Below, in pieces: positions 55,384 through 64,000 of a stretch of DNA of 64,000 nucleotides. The notes below the pieces were generated by a model that saw only the letters and a list, made by a program, of their open reading frames with translations, was not told where the DNA came from and did no database searches. The stretch covers positions 930,001 to 994,000 of the forward strand of contig JACTVC010000018.1 in assembly GCA_018417955.1 (NCBI GenBank). Direction: 5' to 3'. Position numbers and translations under genes: made by a program. This DNA comes from Laccaria trichodermophora (lineage: Eukaryota > Basidiomycota > Agaricomycetes > Agaricales > Hydnangiaceae). Each line of letters opens with the position of its first letter. Within the stretch, counting starts at the first letter, position 1.

Positions 55384-56912
55384 ATGATGGCATTCCTGCA
55401 AGACGTCTTCAACCTCGTTATCGACGAGCTGGGCCGCTTACCTGATGCCAAATCGCTCCGAGCATGCTCCATGACGTGTACTGTAGTATTTCGTTCAATT
55501 CGGCAGTAACGCGTCACGCGGCCTACAAAATCGCCGAAATGTAACACTTGTAACGGGTCATTTCTTCTCGTGCCGAAACCGTTTCGTGGTAACAGTCTCA
55601 ACATAGCAAAATTTCGCGGCCTGCGCTGTGCTGCCGAATTTTTCGCCTTGTCACAGCCAAATTCTACAAGTGCCGAAATTAAAATTTCGGCTGGGCGGTA
55701 ACGTGTCACGGGCCCTGCCGAATTGAATGAAATACTACAGTAGCTCCTTCCGCTACCCATCACAATCACACAGCTTCCGTCGCGTTGACCTGGGCCGCCG
55801 TACCCCCAGAAAGGAGTACTTTCACCGCTTCGCCACTCTGATATTCAAAACGCCTCGCATCGGCACGTACGTTAGGGATTTGCGGATTGAGGACGACTGG
55901 GGTCGGGACGTTGTGAATGGGGTCGTCATTACGTGGATTGCGCATTCTGAGTATCTGGTTCGGCTGTTGCCCATGCTCACCCGCCTGATGTCATTCACGC
56001 TGAAGTTCAACTCAGGGTTTGTGCCTTGGAACTTATTTACGAAGGACGTTCGTACGGCAATCATCAACGCTCTGAGATCTCCTGGAGTTGTATCGGTCTC
56101 TCTTGCGCACATTGAGGCATTCCCACCTGCGATCGTGTCGTCCCTGGTTAGGTTGAAGCATTTGCAACTCTCGGCAATCAAGCTAGACAAAACCACTTCG
56201 CAAGATGAAGCCTTGAATGTGTGACCGGAGTTTCTTCTGAAGTCTCTTGATTTCGCAAGCACTTCGAGTACCACGGTCAGGTTATTGCATGAAATTATTT
56301 CTTTTTCATCTGCGACTACGCTCCGTAATATTTCTCTTGCACCACCCAAGCAAGATGATCTTGTCCTTGTGTATGGTCCTTGATGCAACTCCCAAATGTT
56401 GCACAGCACCTGACGCACTTTAGATGGATGCCAGCACACATCCGTGTGTTCTTTCCGATGTCAATGTACTTCTCCTTTACTAATTCTTCTTTATAGACAC
56501 TAGAATTATACCCATTGACATCAGTATTCTACCCAATTTACGCTCGGTCAAAATTTTTGTCAGCCTTCGACAGGACATGCCTTTCACCCAGCCCCTTCGC
56601 CTCCTCAACCAACCAACGTCACGAGCAAATAAGATTCAAACTATTGCCATGATCTTCGACCTGACGGATCTCCCGCAATTTCGCGGCGCCAGCGGTTGGG
56701 TCATGTTGGAAAACACTCTAATGAAACTCGCTTACGGGAGATTGAAAGAAGTGAGGTTGTGTTTGACGGAAAGCGCTTGGTTAAGTTTGAAACGTAAAAA
56801 ACGCCCTCCTTCGAAAGAAACGGTAGTTGCACTTCTGGAGAACCAATTTCCTACCTTGCGGGCGAGAAAGGGCGTTATTGTTGTAGGTGATGAAGTTGGC
56901 GGGCGTTCATGA
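55384..56912 (+). pseudogene. F-box gene 1 of a tandem trio, disabled
   Basis: Homologous along its length to the two genes that follow. It starts MMAFLQDVFNLVIDELG (F-box-like) with LRACSMTC. A 260-bp MITE then interrupts the frame, which resumes with SSFRYPSQSHSFRRVDLG and YVRDLRI. Removing the element and one TA restores perfect alignment with the paralogues. A TGA at 56222-56224 stands where the next gene has an Arg (V-stop-PEF against LRPEL). Near 56380 one base must be skipped to reach MQLPNVAQHLTHFRW. An intron ends near 56525 and a last exon runs to 56912. Three separate lesions make it a pseudogene. Confidence 0.85.
55481..55740. mobile_element. TA-flanked MITE, 260 bp, inside an F-box gene
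   Basis: Ends CTGTAGTATTTCGTTCAATT and its near-complement, continuing CGGCAG. TA at 55479-55480 and 55741-55742. Same family as 36515-36868. Its removal rejoins the F-box reading frame exactly. Confidence 0.93.
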
Positions 56913-57358
56913 TGTCTCCAGAGCTATACACGACATTTCGCCGCTGTCAGGGTGGTGATATCGACTCTTCAACCTTCAATCTTGATCCTATGTGACGCAG
57001 TGCCAAGCCGCTCAATGCCCTTGATCTGTTCGTGAGAATTTATCTGATGGATGAACGATCAAATGCTTTTTAGATTTTTGGTCTTCTAGGGTCACCAAAG
57101 TGTGCCCTTGATCGAAAATTTGATTTCCTCACAGCTCTTTCCTTCCGCCAGCCTCCGTCTCACACTCACAAGACTTGCAACAAGTTTTTCCGTCTACCCG
57201 GTCGAGTTTAGGGTTGAATCGCATCTGGGTGCAGTATCACGAGCAATAGCACGGTACGCTTATTCATGCGCGCATGCCACAACAATCGTCCAACATACTT
57301 ATCAGAAGTGTTGTCAGGCAACCCTCGGATCTACCCCCTCCACATAAACTTCTCCAGA

Positions 57359-58613
57359 ATGGTCGAGTTTCCCTACGAGATTTTCTACCTCATCATTGAA
57401 GAAGTAGAAGACAAGTTGACGTTGAAATCCTGCGCCCTTGTGTGCCGCTCTTTTGTTGAGCCCAGCCAGAAGAACATCTTTCGCGTCATCGACCTCGGTG
57501 ACCGCTGTATTACCGGAGAGGTATATTACAGGCGGTTTTACCGCTTAATTTCCACTCACCCTCATATCGCGAACTACGTCCGCGATTTCCGCCTCGTTGA
57601 CAGTTATGTCTGGGATCGCAAAAGCGATTGGCAATGGTTGGTGAAGGAACCCACCCTCCCGTTGACGTTTCAACTGCTTCCACGACTTCAAGCGTTCTCC
57701 TTGATATTCACCACTGGAGAACCCGCGTGGAACTCACTTGCGAGCCACGTCCAAGCCGCAATTTTCAAATTACTCACTAGGCGCACCATATCTTCGCTAT
57801 CCTTGCGCCGTATACATGGCGTTCCCGCCTCGCTCCTCGTTCACTTCACGCGCATAAAACATCTAGAGCTATATGAAGTTGAAATGGACCCTTTGAAAGC
57901 GTCTTTCAAAGATGATCCGAGCTATCAACGAGACTTGCGTCCTGAGCTGCGGTCCCTCACTCTGAAATCTCCATCTTCGTCGGTGGTGAAGGCGATCTTT
58001 GAATTGCTATCCTTTTCATGTCCTTCAACTCTCGAAAACCTTAGCATAATTTCCGCGAACGAGAAAGACGAGGTGTTGCGCAACGACTTGTGGACGTTGA
58101 TTGAATGGATGGGGTCTTCCATCTCTCGGCTTTGGTGGAGACCGCGAACGCATCCTAAATTTCCGGCACTTGGTAATGCACTATCTACTCATACTCAATG
58201 GTCGTTAACGGCTTCTGTTTTGGACAGGTCCCCTATCTCCGATAGACTTGGCCGTACTGCACAATTTGCGCTCTTTGCAATTTCTTGTCAATTTTCATGC
58301 GGATGATCCTGCAGTCTTTGCACAGCTGCTTTTCCTCCTCGGGCGTGTGGCTTCAAAACGGAATTTCAAGCAACTCGTTATCGAATGCGTATTTCTTAAT
58401 CCCTTGGAACTCGCGGTAGCCAAAGATGGATGGTCCGCACTTGACGCAATGCTGATGAAGGAGGAATTTTCCGGGCTTCGGTCTGTCATTTTTTCAGCCC
58501 AATGCAAGTCCGCTTCGATGCTCAAGACCTCGGCGATGGCTTTCCTGCGTGAGCAGCTGCCCTTAGCTCGAGGTAGAGGTATCACCGTCGGATTCGACAT
58601 GAATGGTCCTTGA
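57359..58613 (+). CDS. F-box protein, tandem copy 2
   Basis: Predicted substrate receptor of an SCF ubiquitin ligase. Exons 57359-58172 and 58228-58613, 399 aa; the 55-nt intron starts GTAATG and ends ACAG. The start MVEFPYEIFYLIIEEVED opens directly with the F-box; the longer upstream frame from 57266 has no support. KSCALVCRSF completes the F-box. The rest is leucine-rich without sharp repeats (RLQAFSLIF, ISSLSLRRI, RIKHLELYEV), as in agaric F-box families. No lesion seen. It shares the intron position with copy 3. Confidence 0.85.
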
Positions 58614-59101
58614 ATTGGTCGCTCGGTGATGGAAAAGGATGCAGAACCTCGGGTCGAGGGGTCGGGCAGATATCACGACGTGACGTCATTTAATGTTAGC
58701 AAAGGTTTTAAACAGTTCTATTTTCTACTTAGGAGGAGGTCGGTGGGTTGGTCAATAAAATAAAATTTAAAATACCAATAAACTAGAAACAAACCGTTTA
58801 CGAGAGTTCCACTGGTGAATATTGAAATGACGAGTTACAGTAAGGACACGCATCCATTGTTCTTACCGATACTCTGAGAAACAACTCAGCCATGCCCACA
58901 TTTAGATAGACACCTCTTGAAAAGCTGTACATCATAGTCTGGGAGATTGGTCTCGACCGAGAGTTGGCCGAGTCGAGGCTCGTCGGTGATCGCGTAGTCT
59001 CGACCGACTGATCCGTGCGTAAACTCGTGACTCCAATGTTACAAATAAAACGACCCTTTCCTTTCCTCCTGGTGTTCACAGGATCTCTTATACTCTGCTC
59101 A

Positions 59102-60365
59102 ATGCCGTCGATACCAATTCCACAAGAGATCTTCGAGACAATAATCGCCCAGCTAGGGTTTCTAGGCGAAGACAGTTCCCTCAGGGCTTGCACTCTCGTC
59201 TCCCACTCATTTCTGTCCGCCGCCCAACCTTATCTATTCCATACCGTGCGCTTGGACCACTTTGACGACAGAAGAAAGCGACATGAGCATTTTCACATCC
59301 TTCTTCTTGAGAAACCCCGCCTAGGCACATACGTCTACAACTTGCGTCTTGGGGATGAGCATGACGGCACTTTTGGCGAAACAGCTTCCTCTTGGATTAC
59401 GGATACAGAGTACCTTTGCAAGATCCTTCCATTCCTAGACCGGCTCCAGACATTTTCTTTGTCATTTAGCTCCGAGATGACAGAGTGGAGTTCAATGAGC
59501 AGGAACGTTCGTGTGGTTTTAGAAAACTTATTCGAGCTTCCTTCCCTCCGATCCGTTGCCCTGCAGTTTATAAGTGGAGTCCCCGCCCGTCTGCTACTAT
59601 CCTTGACAAAACTGGTCGATTTATCCCTTTCCTCTGTTCATGTCGACGTCGAAGAATCCTTATCGGAGACCACGCAACCAGCGAATCTTTCTAAGCTGGT
59701 CCTTCGTGGTTGCTCGCCTCGCACCATCCTTATGCTCCATTCCACACTTCGAAATTCTCCGAAATCTCTGCAAAGACTTATCCTCACCCCGACCCACGAC
59801 ACAAATTTTTGCGCATCTGTTTGGAAACTAATGAGGGAAGGGGGCAGCGGAATTACACATTTTGAGTGGCTGCCGTCCGCGCACTACTGTAAGTCGTTTC
59901 GTTTTAATGATAGCTCAACCAAATATTGAAAACATACATACAGTCTCATCCATCGGGCCTATAGACATTAGTGTTCTTTCCGATATTCGTGTTCTCCGAT
60001 ACTCCGCAAGCTTTCGCCATCGAGGCCCTGTCACACAACCTTTGGACGACTTCCTTCGTCTCCTCGGGCAGCTATGCAAACAATCTAACCGGGTCGAGAC
60101 CATCATACTGGAGTGTCATTACATCAAAGGGGACGATGCGAAACAACCTTCTGTGGACTGGAAGGCGCTTGATGCCTTGCTCAGGCGAAAAGAGTTTTGT
60201 GCGTTGCAGAAAGTATCGGTCCGGCTCTCAGTGTCTTCGTGCCCAACTACGGAACGTTGGAAATTTAAAGGCGCATTTGCTTATCAATTGAAAGAGACGC
60301 GGTCTCACGGTGTAGACGTATCCATCGAGGACCATTGGAGTTCAGCCATGAGATGGTTGGCGTGA
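59102..60365 (+). CDS. F-box protein, tandem copy 3
   Basis: Exons 59102-59888 and 59944-60365, 402 aa. The N-terminus PSIPIPQEIFETIIAQLG with LRACTLVSHSFLSAAQ is the F-box. Leucine-rich segments follow (LDRLQTFSLSFSS, LRSVALQFISG, LVDLSLSSV). The intron (GTAAGT to ACAG, 55 nt) falls at the same place as in copy 2, after a THFEWLPS-type motif. The frame is intact. It is about 490 bp downstream of copy 2 in the same orientation, so recent tandem duplication is likely although the sequences have diverged. Confidence 0.85.
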
Positions 60366-61655
60366 GACGCCCAGTCATTGGTCGGTTCTATTTTTACGCC
60401 GAGCTCGCCTTGTTGAATCATGCATAGCTTGTTTACACGATTCTTCAAGGCCTAGAGATACAAGGTCGTCAAACGATTTCCACTTCGTCAGTGCCAAGTT
60501 GAGAACTTTTTATCACGATGATCAACCTCATTTAGATTTTTATAGAATTTTTTCTGTCTATGTATCAAATCTTTCAAATTCTATTCCCCCCCTATTTTGT
60601 ACCGACAAGTTTTGGAAACGGAATGCACCCGAGTTCGAATTACTATCATCTCCCTACTACAATGTTTCTCAAGTTCCAAATCTTCTCAAATCGATGATTT
60701 TCACTCAGTACCAGCCTCCGACTTTCCTAATTATCTACTTTCCCAAGTTAGATTTCCAGTTTGATTCTTCGCATTCTCAATTTTCCACACTACTTTCCAC
60801 GCACTTACCCCACAAAGCAGGTACCGCTCGTAGTTTCATTTTCTCTCTTAAATAGTTGATCCACCCCTTATGCGAGTGTTAAGTATCGTTCGCCTTCGTA
60901 TTTCAGCCTGAGTGTCCAGACTCCGGCACTTAAAAAGTAAAATAAAGAATCACTCGATATGCGCAAGTATCCCAGCACAACATCGGAAAAAATAAATGAA
61001 TACTGAACTTGTTAGTGCATTGGCTGTGTATGCGCCAGCAAACTGGGTTCGATTCCCAGACAAAAACCTAAAGATTAGAGTAGCGATTTTTGCAAAAAAT
61101 AGTATGAATTGATTTTCGGTGAGCTATATTTTATGGAACCACAGCTTGGGTTTGCGAGCCCGCCCTCTTATCCCCAACCCGCTCCACAACGTATCCCCGG
61201 GCAAAAGTCGGTTGGCACTCCACCCCTCTTCACAATTCGACAGGTTAAAATTCGGCCCTTGCTCACCTCCCACAATACGAAGCTCGCCTCGCGACGTCGT
61301 TCGATATTCAAAACCATTTCTGTTCTCCTCGACATGACATTGTCTATCCAAGGAATGAATCTTTCAAATATGATTTAACAAAGTAGGTCTCTTGCCGAGA
61401 TCTCAAAGTTAAAATTCGTCACGAACACCCTACCACTATTAGGGTAAGCTACACACGTATGTACATTACGGGAGGAAGTAAAATCATAAATAATTGAATG
61501 ACGCCTCAATGAAGGTACTAGGACAACAAAGACAAGTCCATCGAACCGAGTTGGTTGGGGTATATCGTGTTACCATCCCATCGTTGGGTTATCTTTCTAA
61601 AAGTGAACCTTTTTCTCCGTAACATCGCTCTCCATCCAATGCCACAGTCAATCAT
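60366..61655. other. Intergenic with an inverted relic of the tRNA block
   Basis: 61012-61340 carries, on the plus strand, the diverged tRNA-like sequence and the CTCACC...CACAATACGAAGCTCGCC stretch known from blocks X, Y and Z, in the opposite orientation. Frames at 60499-60855 and 61109-61378 are not credible genes. Confidence 0.45.
61012..61068 (+). pseudogene. tRNA relic lacking most of the anticodon arm
   Basis: TTGTTAGTGCATTGGCTGTG at the 5' side is followed almost directly by CTGGGTTCGATTCCCAG, so the 3' half of the anticodon arm is deleted. Box A and box B words remain. Related to the outer tRNA-like copies at about 32385 and 35213. Confidence 0.6.
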
Positions 61656-62659
61656 CTATTTCGGCAGCTCTGAGCGTGGAGGAACAAGACCGGGCGTTGC
61701 GTACAGCGCCACGGCGATGATTTCCGGAACAGCAAGCAGAGGATACCAGAAATGTTCGTTGGTTTGCATTAATAGGTTGTTAACGGTCGCCATCGAAAAG
61801 GCTTCCCGAACCAGAAGAAGCGCGGCGACGAGGAGGAGAATGTATACTCCATATCTCATCCCGAACGATTCGTTGTCTTTCCTGTACTGGGATGTTTCTG
61901 GGATGCAAAGTAAAGGTGAGCGGAAAGCAAATATTTTTAGAATGAGGAAGCCCACACACCAGAAAGCTCTGATCTTGCCAAGTGAAGCGTCTGCAAAGCT
62001 TGCAGAATCGTGAGCACCAGGAACATGACCGTGCTGATCACATGAAGGGTTTTTCCGGTGTGCGCGGTGCTAGAGCTCGAGCTTTGCGACATGGATGTAC
62101 CCGCGCTCCCAAGTGCGACAGCGAGGACCAAAGCTAATCTGAAGATTCTGCGATTGCGTGTGAGGGCGATGATTGGGTTTTTAGGTGGTGGGCTGTCGTT
62201 GAGTAGTTCACTACGTCGCCCAGGTCAGCTTCGTTGGAGGAGAGGGGAGAACTGAAGATACCCACCGATCGAGCACGAGTGTGTATGCAGAGTAGAGTAA
62301 ACCGAAGAATCCAACACCGAATAGGATCTCATCGCCGATCAATAGACCCAGATTTTCTCCTGCTGATGAGGCGCTAGCTAGCACTGAACGAATGACGAAT
62401 GCAGTGATTCGAACTTGAAAGCAGTGGTTCGTCAACAACACGTACATGGGCGATATGTCAGAGAAAAAAAAGACTTAATAGCACAGAAAAGCGAAAGTAC
62501 AATATGCACATAGGTCGGGTGCTTGAACGATTGCAGTACGAACCAATGGAATAGGGGAACGTAAAGGGTAGCGAATATGACTGCTGCTGCAAGAGAGTTG
62601 AAGCCGATGGCATGGGCGTAGTTGACTTGGAGTCCCGATGGAATCGAAGACGTAGACAT
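61656..62659 (-). CDS. Seven-helix membrane protein (DUF7702/RTA1-like type)
   Basis: A plasma- or endomembrane protein of unknown role. Start ATG at 62659 (MSTSSIPSGLQVNYAHAIGF). Helices include LAAAVIFATLYVPLFHWFVL, HIVLSLFCAI, ITAFVIRSVLASA, GVGFFGLLYSAYTLVLDR, FRLALVLAVALG, VISTVMFLVLTIL and YILLLVAALLLVREAF. The C-terminus YPLLAVPEIIAVALYATPG ends in a short tail and a stop at 61656. Later introns join in phase (62272-62217 and 61977-61916 approximately). The first intron (after LSLFCAI) has an awkward boundary I could not resolve. The family name is from memory of similar agaric proteins. It looks intact. Confidence 0.75.
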
Positions 62660-64000
62660 CGTCGTCTTGGTTGAGAGGCGGGTTGATTGGGTTCTTGTTC
62701 GTTGACAACCTCCTGTTCAAGCCCTCTTTATTGACTTTCGGATGTTCGGTTATTGTGGCGGTGTGATGCGCGGTTTAAGGAAAGCACCTATGATCTATAA
62801 TTAGCCTGCTTGACGGCTGCTCGCTTTACTGCAAATCGCAGCTTCTCCCGCAGCAATCATTGCCTGCGAAGCATATTTGGACCAGCCATTTGGGGCGCTG
62901 CAGAGCAGAGAACGGACATGGGGCGTGGGCGACATTGTCTTGTTAAGCTTCGTTTCTTCGGCAGAGTATCGGATACAAGGTTGCAATTCGCGTCGGTCGG
63001 AGGCAGGAGCCACTGCAGAATGGCATATACGTTCAAGTTATGTATAGATATCCTGATCACGGCTCAGCGGTGGGGAGGGAGCTTGTTGCTCAAAGAGGGA
63101 TTGAATTTTGCTTAGCCTTCGAATTCTCGAGACGCGATTCAAACTTTCAAGCAGTGTTACAAAGTAAAGCTCACATGAAATGGTGATCGAACGTTCTGCT
63201 GCCACCTGCGTGCGATGTACAGTATGCGTTCTTCAACGTACTAGTAAAAGTTCACGGATTGTCCGGGATAGTAACCTGCACACGGGTGAATCTGAAGACC
63301 GAGGTCGGTGAAGCATCTGCAAGCGACGAGACTGCGTCCACAGTTGAAGTGATCCTTATCCCCTAGTGTGGAGTTGGCGTTTCGTCCGCGAATGGTGGAT
63401 CCAATCGATGTAAATTTTTGGAGGCCCACCTGACTTGCACAAAACAATGGACTTTCAAAACGAGCAGAGCGACGGACTATGGACAACGGACGGATACATG
63501 GGTAATATGTACACGTAGAATGCGGTATGAGGTGGTGCGTATGTATATGCGTGGATGGTGAAAATGCGAGGGACTATATGCAAGAGAAGGCGACACGTCA
63601 CACTAATCGCGGACGAGCCTTGGGGGATGCGTATGGATACAAAAAAAGGGGGACGAACTCGAGCTTAAAGCCCAAGTTTCCTATAAAGAGCGGATAAGAA
63701 AATTGAAGTTGACAAGCAACGATAGCAGAGATTCGTTAAGGGCATCAAGCGTGCGTGGTCAATTCATGATCGTGAGGGGGCGTCAAGCGTAAGGATCATG
63801 ATGAAGGTAAAGCGTCAAGCGTGGATTTTTTGTGTGTGGTTCGAGAGAGTAGCGGGTGTGCGAGTGAGTGGGTGTAACGTGCTGCACGAGTCGGGGGGCG
63901 TTGTGGAGGTAAGATGTAGAAAAGCCCACTGTAGAGGAACCTATCAAAGAAACCATCAACTCGCGCTTCGACCAAGGCCTATCAAAGAGAATACGCACTA
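62660..64000. other. No supported gene
   Basis: Short frames only. A minus frame at 63241-63430 with CGRSLVACRCFTDLGLQ ends in a stop and could be a last exon of an unknown gene, but nothing joins to it. Near 63720-63830 the phrase GGCATCAAGCGTG and variants recur. Confidence 0.35.

Overview
The window is nuclear DNA of a basidiomycete, most likely a mushroom-forming Agaricomycete. The evidence is dense short GT-AG introns of about 45-70 nt, F-box/LRR-like families, a DUF6533 seven-helix protein, a bacterial-size (335 aa) sesquiterpene synthase, and a KDZ transposase with its CxC cysteine clusters. No species can be named. The region is gene-poor and transposon-rich.

Layout. 1-5.3 kb: a repeat element, then two divergent members of a WD40 family with a C-terminal membrane anchor. 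5.9-13.3 kb: a seven-exon gene of unknown function carrying one in-frame TGA, a small intact three-exon gene, and a Tnp2/CACTA-type transposase. 13.4-17.9 kb: a minus-strand F-box gene split by a 2.6-kb foldback element, which itself contains a 677-bp palindromic TA-flanked MITE. 19-22.3 kb: a third WD40 paralogue whose second intron is filled by a 1.7-kb element related to the one at position 1. 22.4-25.1 kb: an Spt5-like NGN/KOW gene with one in-frame TGA. 25-28.5 kb: non-coding repeats and a solo LTR with a 5-bp target duplication. 28.6-30.3 kb: a 5'-truncated KDZ transposase. 32-46 kb: about a dozen minus-strand tRNA-Asp-derived sequences, several intron-containing and well folded, partly inside triplicated blocks. 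37.7-38.5 kb: an aminoglycoside-phosphotransferase-like kinase. 41.9-43.1 kb: an intact terpene synthase. 44.3-45.8 kb: the DUF6533 gene. 49.7-51.7 kb: a C2H2 zinc-finger gene and a hAT transposase fragment cut by a MITE. 53.2-53.8 kb: a hAT-type MITE with a perfect 8-bp target duplication. 55.4-60.4 kb: a tandem trio of F-box genes, the first one dead. 61.7-62.7 kb: a seven-helix membrane protein.

No operon-like cooperation is visible. The main biology is expansion of multigene families (WD40-membrane, F-box, Spt5-like) beside many transposons. I did not find a clear new defence or biosynthetic system. The signals most worth following are four coding frames each broken by a TGA that fits a former CGA codon, the tRNA-Asp array, the nested and datable insertions, and the WD40-membrane family with one member reduced to half a propeller.

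Exon boundaries were worked out by hand from frame continuity and GT-AG sites. Family names are from recognition of motifs, not from searches.
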